A DNA stretch of 64,000 bases. Origin: Halorientalis sp. Lineage in GTDB: Archaea > Halobacteriota > Halobacteria > Halobacteriales > Haloarculaceae. Positions 35,940 through 45,625 of this stretch are shown here, in pieces. The stretch's first letter is position 1. Every line of letters begins with the position of its first letter. The translations under genes and the position numbers were made by a program. Under the pieces are notes generated by a model. That model searched no databases. It saw only the letters and a list, made by a program, of their open reading frames with translations, and was not told the DNA's origin. Where the stretch lies: the NCBI RefSeq assembly GCF_028275115.1, contig NZ_JAQCNH010000019.1, positions 62,001 through 126,000 of the forward strand, in the 5' to 3' direction.

Positions 35940-37352
35940 TCAGTATTTCGGATCGGCGCCGGTCGTCGCGTAGATTTCGTCCATCACGTCGTCGCGGTCG
36001 GTGCGCCAGGTCTCGAACTCGCCCGGGGAACTCGGGTAGTCACCGTAGTGATCGAGGAGCCGGTCGGCGAGGTCCTTGGTCTGATAGAGGTCGTAGATTG
36101 TCTTCCAGTGGCCGAAGGTCTTGACCGCCGTTTTCAGTTTCAGTGGCAGGCTGATGTCCGTCGACCCCTCGTACAGTGCCTCGGCGAGCTGTTCGCCCGG
36201 TAGTGCTGCCAGCAGTGCCATCAGGTCGCCGAGGTCGTAGGCGGTCGTGAAGATGTTGTACACGTCCAGCGCGGCGTAGCGCCCGCCGAAGTGGTCCATG
36301 ATGCGGCTGTTGTACTCCCAGAGTGCGCCCTCGCCGAGGTCGCCGCCGCTGATGGCGTCGATGGCCTCCTGTGCAGCGTACTGGCCGGCGTAGGCCGCAC
36401 CGGCGATGCCACCGCCGGTCGTCGGGTTGACGTGGCCGGCGGCGTCGCCGACGGCGAGGAAGCCGGGTGCGACCGCCGAGTCGTACGGTCGGCGAGTCGG
36501 GAGCGCTGCCCCGAGTTTGTCGGTAACCCGGGCGTTTTTCAACTCCGGCCGATTGCGCACGTCCCGCCTGAGGTCGTCGACCAGTTTCATCGGTTCCTCG
36601 TTCATCTGGAAGCCCAACCCGACGTTGATCTCCGTCTCCGTCCGCGGGAAATACCAGAGATAGCCCGACGCTCGCTCGGTCGGCTTGAACACGAGCGCGT
36701 CGGACCACTCCACGGGTTCGTCGACCTCGATAATCTCTCGATACCCCGAGGAGAACTGCGAGTACTGGACGTTCGTGTCGAAGGTTGCGCCCGAGAGGTC
36801 GGCGTTGTCCTGCAGGATGGACAGCGCACCCGCGGCGTCGATGGTGACGTCGGCCTCGTATGTGATCGGCTCGCCCTGCCGCATGGCGTCGACGCCGGTC
36901 ACGCGCCCAGTCTCGTCCTGGTGAACGTCCTTGACGACCGTGTCGTAGTGGAACTCGACGCCCGCCTTCTCGGCCCCTTCGATGAGAAGCCGGCCGTACT
37001 CCAGGCGGTCGATGACGGCGAGTTCGCCCGGCACGGGGATGTCGAGAACCGTATCCTCCGCGGGAATCTCGAAGCGCCCGTGGTCGACGATGGTGTTCGT
37101 AAAGGCAGATTCGATCTGCGATTTGGGGATGCTGTCCGGAAACTCGTCTGCCCCTTTCAGCGCGTCCCCGCACGCGATGTGACCGGCCTCCTGCGCCGGT
37201 TTCCGCTCGACGACAGCGACGTCGAGCCCCTCGTGTGCAGCGGTTGCGGCCGCGTAGCACCCCGACGTCCCCGCCCCTACGACGATGATATCGTACGTCC
37301 GGGTTCCGCCACCGACGCTCGGACTGCTGGCGTCGGTCTCCTGTGTAGCCAT
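35940..37352 (-). CDS. FAD-dependent geranylgeranyl reductase-family protein
   Basis: The 470-residue flavoprotein has the FAD dinucleotide motif VVGAGTSGCYAA (~24-35), HIACGDALKG (~61-70), the PxxYxWxFP-like block SGYLWYFPRTE (~235) and the GDAAGHVNPTTGGGI motif (~311). These mark digeranylgeranylglycerophospholipid reductases, which saturate the isoprenoid chains of archaeal lipids. The start at 37352 removes seven unmatched residues. It is divergent from the 2Fe-2S ferredoxin at 37.5 kb, a plausible electron donor (inference). Confidence 0.88.
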   Translation of the reverse strand: MATQETDASSPSVGGGTRTYDIIVVGAGTSGCYAAATAAHEGLDVAVVERKPAQEAGHIACGDALKGADEFPDSIPKSQIESAFTNTIVDHGRFEIPAEDTVLDIPVPGELAVIDRLEYGRLLIEGAEKAGVEFHYDTVVKDVHQDETGRVTGVDAMRQGEPITYEADVTIDAAGALSILQDNADLSGATFDTNVQYSQFSSGYREIIEVDEPVEWSDALVFKPTERASGYLWYFPRTETEINVGLGFQMNEEPMKLVDDLRRDVRNRPELKNARVTDKLGAALPTRRPYDSAVAPGFLAVGDAAGHVNPTTGGGIAGAAYAGQYAAQEAIDAISGGDLGEGALWEYNSRIMDHFGGRYAALDVYNIFTTAYDLGDLMALLAALPGEQLAEALYEGSTDISLPLKLKTAVKTFGHWKTIYDLYQTKDLADRLLDHYGDYPSSPGEFETWRTDRDDVMDEIYATTGADPKY

Positions 37353-37473
37353 ACCAGTCCCTGGTCGCCCCACCGAGAAAACTCTTTATAGAAGCCACAC
37401 TCGGCCGTCGCCCGTCAGCACGGACCGCCCGCCGGAATAAAGACCTTTGACAGACGGTGCCCAATCGAGTGGT

Positions 37474-37800
37474 ATGACCGATTACACCGTTGAATTCGTG
37501 GGGACGGGGGAACGGATCACGGTCTCCGGGAAGGAGACGATTCTTCGCCGGTGTATCGAAGAGGGGATTGCCCAAGAGTACTCCTGTCGGGTCGGGATGT
37601 GTCTGGCCTGCTCGGCGGAGGTCGTCGAGGGCGAAGTCACTCAGCCGGCGGCCCACGGGTTCACCGACGACGAGAAAGAGGAGTACGCCCTGACCTGCAT
37701 GGCACGGCCCGCGTCGGACCTCGTGTTGGACCGCGGGAAGTATCCGCCGAGTCTCGAAGAGGACGCCGACGGCTCGACCGGCGCGACTGCCGACGATTAG
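37474..37800 (+). CDS. 2Fe-2S ferredoxin
   Basis: The 108-residue plant-type ferredoxin has the cluster motif CRVGMCLAC (C-x4-C-x2-C, ~residues 38-46) and the fourth ligand in LTCMARP (~75). The acidic surface suits a haloarchaeal cytosol. It lacks the long N-terminal insertion typical of the major haloarchaeal ferredoxin, so it is a minor paralogue. It lies divergently next to the geranylgeranyl reductase, for which it may supply electrons (inference). Confidence 0.88.
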   Translation: MTDYTVEFVGTGERITVSGKETILRRCIEEGIAQEYSCRVGMCLACSAEVVEGEVTQPAAHGFTDDEKEEYALTCMARPASDLVLDRGKYPPSLEEDADGSTGATADD

Positions 37801-37925
37801 GGCGGCCGGTCGGCCGGCAGAGTGTCCGGTCGAAACAGTCGATAGGACGAGCGAGCGGCCCTGCGTGCCCCCTCGGTGAACTGACCCAAAGATATTCACC
37901 GTCCGTTCGCGTTGACACAGTAGCG

Positions 37926-38273
37926 ATGGACGACTCGCCGGTCGGAGCCGCATTAAATGGGTTCGCTGAAATGACTCCGTGGCTCTGGTGGCTCTCGATC
38001 ACCTTCTACGGAATCGGCGACATCCTCACGACGGCGACCACGCAACTGTCCAGCCCCATCGCCGAAGGGAGCCCCGTCGTCGAGTCGGCGGCAGCGGCGT
38101 ACGGCATCTGGGGGTTGGTCGGCCTCAAAATCGTCGCGTTCGCCGTCGCCTACGGGGTCTGGTACTCCGTGGACTCCCCACACAACGTCGGCGTTCCACT
38201 CGCGCTCTCGGTCCTCGGTGTCGGGCTAACGACGTGGAACCTCGTCGTAATCAGTGCCGTCTTCTCCGGCTGA
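37926..38273 (+). CDS. Three-helix membrane protein, unknown
   Basis: The 115-residue protein has hydrophobic segments at about 18-35, 60-82 and 90-112. Between the first two lies a Thr/Ser-rich loop (GDILTTATTQLSS). The pattern resembles haloarchaeal DUF-type membrane proteins, but I cannot name the family. The ATG lies ~125 bp after the ferredoxin gene. Confidence 0.7.
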   Translation: MDDSPVGAALNGFAEMTPWLWWLSITFYGIGDILTTATTQLSSPIAEGSPVVESAAAAYGIWGLVGLKIVAFAVAYGVWYSVDSPHNVGVPLALSVLGVGLTTWNLVVISAVFSG

Positions 38274-38358
38274 CGGCGTCCCCCCGGACAGTTTTGAATC
38301 ACCGAAAAAATTAGGCGGGACCGACGAATCCGGCTGTCATTGGTGACTAATCATGCGG

Positions 38359-38365
38359 ATTTAAG
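38359..38365 (+). promoter_or_regulatory. TATA-like box of the acyl-CoA ligase gene
   Basis: ATTTAAG is centred ~29 nt before the ATG at 38392, fitting a leaderless transcript. Confidence 0.5.
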
Positions 38366-38391
38366 CCACATGGGATGAGAAGTAACGACAG

Positions 38392-40080
38392 ATGTCAGAC
38401 GCATCCGAGCTACCCGAGAAGCCGTGGTTCGTCGAGTACGAGCAGTTCGGCGTGCCGGAGACGCTCGAACCGTACCCCGACCAGCCGGTCCACCAGTTCC
38501 TCTACGATTCCGCCGACGAGTACCCCGACCAGGGACTCGTTCAGTCGGGCCAGAAGTACTCGTATCCGGAACTGGTCGACCACGTCGAGCGGCTGGCCAC
38601 TGCCCTTCGCGACCGGGGGGTCGAGAAGGACAGTCGCGTCGCGACGGTGCTGCCGACCTCCGTGCAGTTCGCCGTCGCGGAGAACGCCATCTCCCGGGCT
38701 GGCGGGGTCCACATCCCGAACGATTTCCTCGACGCCGAGGAGGACCTGATCTACCGGCTCGAACAGGGCCAACCCGAGGTCCTCATCGGACAGGACAAAC
38801 ACCGAGACCTCATCGAGAGCCTCCAGGAGGAACTGGACCTCGACGACGTCATCCTCACCACCGTCGACGACTACGGTGCAGACCCGCCCGCGGACCACGA
38901 AAACGTCGAGGGCGTGGAGTGGCTCACCGACGTGATCGAGTCGACCGAGCCGAACCCACCCGAGGTCGAGTTCGACGTGGAAGAAGACGTCCACACACTC
39001 CTGTTCACCGGTGGGACGACCGGCCTGCCCAAGGGCTGCCAGCTCACACACCGCAATCTCGTCGCCAACGCCCTGCAGGCTAACGCCGCCCAGTCGCGGA
39101 TGGCGGACATGATGCGCGGCGACGAGGGTGCCGTGATGGCGCTGCCGATGTATCACGCGTACGGCTACTCGGTCCAGCACTCGCTGATCGAACTCGGGCT
39201 GGAGATCCTGATGGTGCCCGACGCCCGGGACACGGAGATGATGGTCGACCTGATCGAGGAGCGCGAGCCGCTGATCATGCTCGGCGTCCCAACGCAGTTC
39301 ATGGAGATCGTCAACGAGGACCTCGATCAAGACGTCGTCGGCCTCTCGGGGTCGGCTCCGTTGGCCACCGAGACCAAAGAGCAGTTCGAGGAGAAGTCGA
39401 AGGGTGTCTCACAGGGGTACGGTCTCTCTGAGATGTCGCCGGTGACCAACTTCAATACGCGCGGTCTGCAGGATATGCTGCTGGGGGAAGATACCCGCGA
39501 GGAAGGGCCGGACATGCCGACCATCGGCGTGCCGGTGCCGGACACGGACGTCAAACTCGTCGACGTCGACAGCGGCGAAGAGATTCCGCTCCGGAAAGCC
39601 ATCGAGGAGGACCTCGAGGGCGAGATGCTCCTCAACGGGCCCCAGCGCATGAAGGGATATCTCGACGAGAGTAGGTCTCCGTTCGACGAGAACGGGTTCG
39701 TCGCGACCGGCGACGTCGCGAAGATCGACGCCAAGGGTCGCTTCTACATCGTCGACCGCGTCAAGAACATGATCAACGTCTCCGGACTGAAGGTGTACTC
39801 CGAGGAAGTCGACGAAGTCCTGTTCAGCCACCCCGGCGTCCACCGCCCGGCCACCATCGGCGCGCCCGACCCGGACCGGCCTGGCAGTGAGGTCGTCGTC
39901 ATCTACGTCGAACCCGACCCCAACTACGACGGCGAACTCACCGAGGCGGACATCCGTGACCACATAGAGGGGAAGGTCCCGAAACAGGCCATGCCCGAGG
40001 AGATCAACATCGTCGACGAGGTCCCGACGACCGACGTCGGCAAGACCGACAAGCACTCCCTGAAAGGCCGTCACGAGTGA
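38392..40080 (+). CDS. AMP-forming acyl-CoA ligase (long-chain type)
   Basis: The 562-residue ANL-superfamily enzyme has the P-loop TGGTTGLPKGCQ (~205-216), the SGSAP motif A4 region, QGYGLSEMSP (~343-352), the hinge TGDVAKID (~440-447), and a C-terminal Lys in VGKTDKHSLKG. It activates a carboxylic acid with ATP and joins it to CoA, and the long-chain fatty-acid subgroup seems most likely. It is monocistronic with its own TATA box. Confidence 0.88.
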   Translation: MSDASELPEKPWFVEYEQFGVPETLEPYPDQPVHQFLYDSADEYPDQGLVQSGQKYSYPELVDHVERLATALRDRGVEKDSRVATVLPTSVQFAVAENAISRAGGVHIPNDFLDAEEDLIYRLEQGQPEVLIGQDKHRDLIESLQEELDLDDVILTTVDDYGADPPADHENVEGVEWLTDVIESTEPNPPEVEFDVEEDVHTLLFTGGTTGLPKGCQLTHRNLVANALQANAAQSRMADMMRGDEGAVMALPMYHAYGYSVQHSLIELGLEILMVPDARDTEMMVDLIEEREPLIMLGVPTQFMEIVNEDLDQDVVGLSGSAPLATETKEQFEEKSKGVSQGYGLSEMSPVTNFNTRGLQDMLLGEDTREEGPDMPTIGVPVPDTDVKLVDVDSGEEIPLRKAIEEDLEGEMLLNGPQRMKGYLDESRSPFDENGFVATGDVAKIDAKGRFYIVDRVKNMINVSGLKVYSEEVDEVLFSHPGVHRPATIGAPDPDRPGSEVVVIYVEPDPNYDGELTEADIRDHIEGKVPKQAMPEEINIVDEVPTTDVGKTDKHSLKGRHE

Positions 40081-40153
40081 CCCGCCGGAGGCAGTAACAC
40101 GCCTCGTTTCAGGGCGATCATCTTTCTTCCGTCATGATACAGCGGTTACAGAT

Positions 40154-41088
40154 ATGAGCAGACAGTACCGAAGTCGGAGCGGTCGTCCGGGCACGAAACC
40201 GACGGCAGCCCGAGAGGGCCGTTGCTGGCGCTTCCGGAGGTGCTGGCGACGAACAAACTCCAGGTCGCCCTGACGAGCCTCGTGGTCTTTTCGGCCGGCG
40301 GTGCCGCGACGTACGTGGCGCTGACCGGCGGACCGTTGGCCAGTGACGACATGCTCGGGACGGTCCCTGCGGAGGCCGAGGCGGTGATGCACGTCGATGG
40401 CCACGTCACCGACGACGAGACGACTCGCGCGCTAGTCGAGGAGTCCGTCGACGTGGCCGCGCCGGCGAACAGCAGTTACGGCGGTCCCGACGACTTCGAG
40501 GCGGTCGTGAACGAGGCGGCCAACGACAGCGGGTCGTCCCTGGAGGGCTTCCACGGCATGACGGCTTTCTCCGCGTACGGTGACGACGCCCCGTCGAACT
40601 ACAGCGCCGCCGTCGTCGACTCCGACCGGGGTACCGATGCGTTCGTCGAGGCCACTGCCAACGGCGCCGACTACGAACAGCGCACGTATCAGGGATACAC
40701 GGTCTACGTCGTCGAGAACGACGCCTCGACCGCGGCGCGGCCGACGGGCCGGCGACCTCTCCGGCGGGTTCGGAAAGAAACTCGACCTAGCGCTGGCACT
40801 GCTGGACCGCTCGCCGGTGGTCTGTCTCGACGAACCGATGGGCGACCTGGACGACGTGTCGAAGACGAAACTGCTCGGCCTGTGGCCGACTACCGCGACG
40901 GCGGACTCGTCGTCGTTTCGACTCATCACCTCACCGAGTTCGAGGACGACATCGACTACGTCACCGTTCTCCGCGACGGTGAGACTATCCTCGACGAGAA
41001 ACGGGACGCCATCGAACTCGGAGAACACGACTCACTGCAGGAGCTGTACGTGGCCCGCTCTCTGGCGGCCGAATCCGACACTACTTAA
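40154..41088 (+). pseudogene. Chimera of a membrane-protein 5' part and an ABC-ATPase 3' part
   Basis: Frame one (from 40222, or with a shift from ATG 40154) encodes one hydrophobic helix and ~140 acidic residues (DDMLGTVPAEAEAVMHVDGH onwards) of an unrecognised exported or membrane protein. It breaks off near 40737. From ~40745, in a different frame, comes the end of an ABC ATPase: LSGGFGKKLDLALALLDRS and VVCLDEPMGDLDD. A second shift (~40880) is needed to read LVVVSTHHLTEFEDDID and the stop at 41088. Two unrelated gene pieces joined with frameshifts mark a dead locus. It lacks a Walker A motif. Confidence 0.75.
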
Positions 41089-41173
41089 ACACCCGTCGTG
41101 CTGCCCCATTTTAAATGGCCTAAGGTTTCTTGCAACGGTAATATAGCGTATACTACCAACTATACTGTGGACC

Positions 41174-42109
41174 ATGACACAGGTGGAGGACACGAGTCGT
41201 GACATGCGGCTCGACACGGACTCATTCGCACAGGGGTATTTCAAAAACGCCGTTTATCGACACTGGGACCCGTACGACGTCGAAGGGTTGGAAGCGGACA
41301 AGCAGAAGGTCATCGATACGGCACCGCAGGAAGACGAGTTTAACACGCTCCGGACCGCGCTCGCTCGCTTCGGTGCGGGCGAGGAAGCCGTGACGGAGGA
41401 CCTGATGCCGCTCGGGATGGCGCTGGAGGACATCAACGACCAGATGTTCCTCTCCAGCCAAATCTACGAGGAGGCCAAACACGCACAGTTCTTCGACCGC
41501 TACTGGCGAGAGGTCGTCAACCCGTCCGAGGAGGCACTCGGCTTCGAGGTGACCAATCCAACGGACCAGCGCTTCTTCAACGACCACTACATCGCGCTGT
41601 TCGACAAGACCGAGGCGGCCATGGAGCGACTGCTGGAGGACGACTCCCCGGAAGCACGAGTCGAGGCCTACTGCCACTACCATCTCGTCGTCGAGTCGGT
41701 GCTGGCACAGACCGGGTACTACGGTTTCCAGTCCGCCTTCAGTGACCAGGGTTCGGACGAGGTCGCGGTCAAGGACTGGCCCAACGCCGAAGGACTGGTC
41801 GACGGCGTCGCCAACATCCGTAGCGACGAGGGTCGCCACGTCGGCTTCGGGATGAACAAGGTCCGGAGCTACGTCCAGGACGGCGACGTCGACGAGTCGG
41901 TCGTTCAGGAGACGCTGCAGGACCTCATGCCCCACGTCGCGGGCACGTTCAGCGACCTGACGGTCGGAATCAACCCCGCACCACTCGTTGCGTACTCCCG
42001 CGACAAACTCACCCGCAGGATCGAGATCATCACCGACGCCGAGGCCGAAGTCCCCGGCGTGGACGAACTCGTCAAACTCGACACCGACGAAGGAACTGCT
42101 GCCGACTGA
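41174..42109 (+). CDS. R2-like ligand-binding oxidase (R2lox type)
   Basis: The 311-residue ferritin-fold protein aligns with R2lox: GEEAVTED (69-76), YEEAKHAQFFDR (98-109), YHLVVESVLAQTGYY (169-183) and RSDEGRH (216-222). Expected metal ligands E70, E100, H103, E174, E219 and H222 are all present, and V73 with Y169 are the pair cross-linked in R2lox. It is often annotated as ribonucleotide reductase beta, but no large subunit is nearby and the Val/Tyr pair points to a Mn/Fe oxidase of unknown substrate. Confidence 0.82.
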   Translation: MTQVEDTSRDMRLDTDSFAQGYFKNAVYRHWDPYDVEGLEADKQKVIDTAPQEDEFNTLRTALARFGAGEEAVTEDLMPLGMALEDINDQMFLSSQIYEEAKHAQFFDRYWREVVNPSEEALGFEVTNPTDQRFFNDHYIALFDKTEAAMERLLEDDSPEARVEAYCHYHLVVESVLAQTGYYGFQSAFSDQGSDEVAVKDWPNAEGLVDGVANIRSDEGRHVGFGMNKVRSYVQDGDVDESVVQETLQDLMPHVAGTFSDLTVGINPAPLVAYSRDKLTRRIEIITDAEAEVPGVDELVKLDTDEGTAAD

Positions 42110-42169
42110 CCGACACCGTCCTGCGGTCCGACGCCGATTTTTTATCTGACCCCGACAGCACCGGCCGTC

Positions 42170-43618
42170 TCAGGCGTCCGGATAGTCGTCGGCCCACGGG
42201 TTCGCTCGTTCGAGTGCCGCTGCGATACCGAGCAGGTCGGCCTCTGCGTACCGCGACCCGACGATCTGGAGGCCCACCGGCAATCCGTCGTCGGTGCGGC
42301 CGGCGGGAGCAGCCACGACCGGGTGGCCGGTCATGTTGAACGGCCAGGTGAGGCCCCAGTCCATCGGCAACCCACCGGCCCGCTCGCCGTCAATCTCCGA
42401 GGGGTATGGTTCGTCGTGGGTCAGCGGCGGCGTCGAGAGGGTCGGCATCACCAGCGCGTCGTGGTCGTCGAGGACGGCCTCGACCGCGTCGTAGAGGTCC
42501 GTCCGGACCGCGTTCGTCTTCAGGTAATCGACGGCGTCGTACCCCTCGCCCATCCGCACGGTCTGGACGAAACTGTCGGAGAGGTCGTCGGCGTCCTCGC
42601 CGGTCACGTCCACGCCGTACTCCTCGTCCAGATAGTGTGCCATGACCGCGAACAGGGGCGTCGCCTCGGTCCCGTAGGCGTAGTTCAGCGTTCCTTTGTC
42701 GGGGCCGTCCACGTCGGTGTCCGTGACCGCCGCGCCCGCGTCTGCCAGCGCGTCGACCGCGCCCCGGCAGGCCGACGTGACGGACGAAGCCACCGGGAAC
42801 GTGTCCAGGTCCGGGGTGAATGCGATGTCGAACTCGGCCGCCTCACGGCCGGTCGCGTCAGTATAGTCGGTCTCGGGCGCGACGACGCTGAACGGGTCGC
42901 TGTCGTCCGGCCCGACCAGCACCGACAGCATGAGCGCGAGGTCGTCGACGGTGCGGGCCATCGGACCGACGACGCCGACCGGCGTCGTGGAACTGAACGC
43001 GTCCGGCCGGTTGTCCTTCGGGACGAGACCGAACGTCGGCTTTACCGAGACCACCTGACAGCACGACGCCGGGTTCCGGAGTGAGCCGCCTACGTCGGAC
43101 CCCGTCGCCAGCGGCGCCAGCCCGGCCGCCAGCGCCGCCGCGGAGCCGCCAGACGACCCGCCCGCGTTGTAGTCGAGATCGAACGGTGTCGGCGTCGGGC
43201 CGACCAGTTCGTTGTCCGTCTGCATCGTGTGGCCCAGTTCGGGCGTGTTGGTCGTCCCTATCGGAATCGCGCCGGCCTCTTCGAGCCGCTCGACGACGAC
43301 CCCCGACTCCTCGGACACGTTGTCCGCGAGCGGGGCGAGGCCCATGGTGTGTGGGACCCCTTCGACCTCCATGTGGAGGTCTTTGATGGCCACGGGGACG
43401 CCGTGGAGCGGCCCGAGGTCCTCGCCGTTCTCGACGGCCCGTTCGGCCTCGCGAGCCTGGTCCCGAGCGCGTTGCTCCAGGACGTTCACGTAGGCGTTCA
43501 ACTCGTCGTCGTTGTCGTCGATGCGGTCGAGGAACGTCTCGACCAGTTCGACCGGTGACATCTCGCCGGCTCGGACCGCGTCCGCGAGGTCAGTTGCGGA
43601 CCGGAACGCTGTCGACAT
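42170..43618 (-). CDS. Amidase signature enzyme
   Basis: The 482-residue amidase has the Ser-cisSer-Lys elements: the lysine in GVPVAIKD (~79-86), then AGGSSGGSAAALAAG (~148-162) and GSDVGGSLRNPA (~170-181), which carries the nucleophile. Family members hydrolyse simple amides or, in GatA, amidate misacylated tRNA. No gatC or gatB is nearby, so a general amidase is likely. The start at 43618 has a TATA-like AATAAT box ~27 nt upstream. Confidence 0.88.
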   Translation of the reverse strand: MSTAFRSATDLADAVRAGEMSPVELVETFLDRIDDNDDELNAYVNVLEQRARDQAREAERAVENGEDLGPLHGVPVAIKDLHMEVEGVPHTMGLAPLADNVSEESGVVVERLEEAGAIPIGTTNTPELGHTMQTDNELVGPTPTPFDLDYNAGGSSGGSAAALAAGLAPLATGSDVGGSLRNPASCCQVVSVKPTFGLVPKDNRPDAFSSTTPVGVVGPMARTVDDLALMLSVLVGPDDSDPFSVVAPETDYTDATGREAAEFDIAFTPDLDTFPVASSVTSACRGAVDALADAGAAVTDTDVDGPDKGTLNYAYGTEATPLFAVMAHYLDEEYGVDVTGEDADDLSDSFVQTVRMGEGYDAVDYLKTNAVRTDLYDAVEAVLDDHDALVMPTLSTPPLTHDEPYPSEIDGERAGGLPMDWGLTWPFNMTGHPVVAAPAGRTDDGLPVGLQIVGSRYAEADLLGIAAALERANPWADDYPDA

Positions 43619-43640
43619 GCCTCGAGAGCCGGACGGAACC

Positions 43641-43649
43641 GGAATAATA
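43641..43649 (-). promoter_or_regulatory. TATA-like box of the amidase gene
   Basis: On the minus strand the stretch reads CTATTATTC, centred ~27 nt from the ATG at 43618. Confidence 0.45.
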
Positions 43650-43762
43650 GCTTCGCCTCGCGACTGTCCCGTCCGCTCGTTCGACGACGCGCTCGGTGGT
43701 CGCACCACACGGGTCACCCAGTGACGCCCGCTCTGTGGTTCCCGCTCGCTGGACCCGTACGC

Positions 43763-44794
43763 TCAGTCGTCCGCGCTCGCTTCCCCGCCTTCGGCCTGGT
43801 GTGCCCGCGCCGACGCGCGGAGGTCGTCGGAAACCGCCGGCACGTCGTCCGCGTCGATGCCGCCCGCGGCCTCGATTTCTTCGCTCGACATCGGGTAGGT
43901 CCGAAGGTCGTAGTGGATGTCGATACCGGCCTTTGCTCCATGCCCCATCGCGACCGGAATCTGGTTGTGGCCGGGCACCATGTCGCCGACTGCATAGACA
44001 CCCTCGGCGCTGGTCGCGCCGTGGTCGTCGACTGCGACGGTCCCGTCGTCGTTCAACTCGACACCGAGTTGTTCGGCGAGGTCCGTGTTGTACTGCGACC
44101 CGTACATGGCGAAGCCGCCGCGATACTCCCGCTGCGTGTCGTCCTCGAACTCGAGGGCTTCGAGCCAGCCGTCGTCGCCGTTCTCGACCCCCGTAATCTC
44201 CTCCTCGACGATGTCGACGGGGTGGGCACGGACGAGTTCGTCCGTCTCGTCGCTCCAGGTCGGGTCGTCGCCGTCCAGCAGGACATCGACGTCGTCGGTG
44301 AAATTGAGCATGATCATCGCGACGTGAGCGGTACTGTCGCCGTGGCCCATGACATACACCGACTCGTCCACGAACATGTAGGCGTCACAGTGCAGACAGT
44401 AGTGAAGCCCTCGTCCCGTCCGGGGAGCCGGCGGGTCTGGTCGGCCATCGGAGAAGCCGGTGGCGAAGACGACGCTGTCCGTGACAGCGGTGATGTCGCC
44501 CGCCTCCAGCCGAATTCGGCCGTCGTCGGCTCGCTCGGCGTCGGTCACGAAGTCACGGTGGTAGTCCGCGCCGTAGCCCTGGACCTGCTCGATGGCCGTC
44601 TGGAGCAACTCGTTGCCCGACGTGTCCTCGGTGATTCCGATGACGTTGTGCGTATCTCGCATCATGGCCGCTCGGCCGCCGCCTCGATTGATGACAGCGG
44701 TGTCGTGTCCCAACCGGGTCGTGTACAGCGCCGCGGTCAGCCCGGCGGGACCGCCCCCGACGACGACGACTTCGTACTCGTGTGCCTCACTCAT
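43763..44794 (-). CDS. Thioredoxin reductase-like FAD-dependent oxidoreductase
   Basis: The 343-residue protein has the FAD motif VVGGGPAGLTAALY (~11-24), FATGFSDG, the redox pair in YCLHCDAY (CxxC, ~132-139), and VGDMVPGHNQ (~278). This fits low-molecular-weight thioredoxin reductases, but the NADP-binding GxGxxA is replaced by GHGDSTAH, and the protein carries a ~40-residue C-terminal tail. It may be a ferredoxin- or non-NADPH-dependent relative (inference). Confidence 0.85.
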   Translation of the reverse strand: MSEAHEYEVVVVGGGPAGLTAALYTTRLGHDTAVINRGGGRAAMMRDTHNVIGITEDTSGNELLQTAIEQVQGYGADYHRDFVTDAERADDGRIRLEAGDITAVTDSVVFATGFSDGRPDPPAPRTGRGLHYCLHCDAYMFVDESVYVMGHGDSTAHVAMIMLNFTDDVDVLLDGDDPTWSDETDELVRAHPVDIVEEEITGVENGDDGWLEALEFEDDTQREYRGGFAMYGSQYNTDLAEQLGVELNDDGTVAVDDHGATSAEGVYAVGDMVPGHNQIPVAMGHGAKAGIDIHYDLRTYPMSSEEIEAAGGIDADDVPAVSDDLRASARAHQAEGGEASADD

Positions 44795-45034
44795 TGGTAT
44801 ATATCTGTAAGACCGCGCGATACAAAACTGTCTGGTTACCCTCCGGTTATCGTGTCACCGTAACGCGGCCGTCGGAACCCAGCGCCCTTCGAAACCCGCC
44901 ACAACGAGACTATGAGTACAGTTACCACGGTTCATACTCTTCACAGGTCACATGAAGGACAGGCCATATATGACTGGGATGCGTACATTCCGACGAACAG
45001 ACCCGGTGTCAGCCGGCCGCCACTCATTCAAATC

Positions 45035-45625
45035 ATGACAAGCCGTGTATTCAGACTCCATTCGACACTTGAATTGCCGCTCGAAGACGTGTACGAGTAC
45101 TTCGAAGACCCCGATCTCCCGGTGGAGATGGAGGATATCGACATCACTCGTCGTAACAATACACTGATAATCAGTGCGGTTGCTGCCGACGAGAGTATGA
45201 GCAAGTACACGCCGACAGCACAACTGAAAGCAAGCATCACCGAAAACAGGGTGTACGAGGAAGAACCAGAGGACCGACCTGGCGGCCCCGGTGGTGGCGG
45301 TGGGAGCCCACAGTGGGGGACACTCGAGGAAGAAGAAGAGGAAATCGAGTCAGAGCTCGTCGAATACGCCTGTTTCAAAGGCGACCGGGAGACCGTTCTC
45401 CAGAATACCGCGCTTCAGTACCCGATGTTCGAGGTTCTCTGTGGCATCGCCTCCATCGCCGAAAAAGGGACTCTGACCGCCGTCGTGGCAGTCGACGGCG
45501 AACTCCACGCAACCCGCATCGTCGACGGTGAAGACCGGCCCGCCTCGGTCAACGTCGTCGAAGAACCCAAAGAAGACGAGGGCGCAAACGGCGTCAACTG
45601 GCGGGACAACAAGTTCATTAGCTAA
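45035..45625 (+). CDS. Haloarchaeal DUF7110-like protein
   Basis: The 196-residue protein begins MTSRVFRLHSTLELPLEDVY. A Gly/Pro-rich hinge (GGPGGGGGSP, ~84-93) separates an N-terminal alpha/beta domain from a Glu-rich and then mixed C-terminal domain. I recall it as DUF7110, function unknown. An upstream ATG (44912) would add 41 unmatched residues. A CATATATGA box (44962-44970) suggests transcription starts near 44995, favouring 45035. Base composition is less G+C-rich at the 5' end than in its neighbours. Confidence 0.7.
   Translation: MTSRVFRLHSTLELPLEDVYEYFEDPDLPVEMEDIDITRRNNTLIISAVAADESMSKYTPTAQLKASITENRVYEEEPEDRPGGPGGGGGSPQWGTLEEEEEEIESELVEYACFKGDRETVLQNTALQYPMFEVLCGIASIAEKGTLTAVVAVDGELHATRIVDGEDRPASVNVVEEPKEDEGANGVNWRDNKFIS

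Noticed and set aside
36291-37391. 366-codon plus-strand frame opposite the geranylgeranyl reductase
   Set aside because: Antisense of a well-supported gene, Val/Arg/Gly-rich, no motifs.
41174-42109. Ribonucleotide reductase beta subunit as the name for this gene
   Set aside because: Val73/Tyr169 and overall motifs match R2lox better, and no large subunit is nearby.
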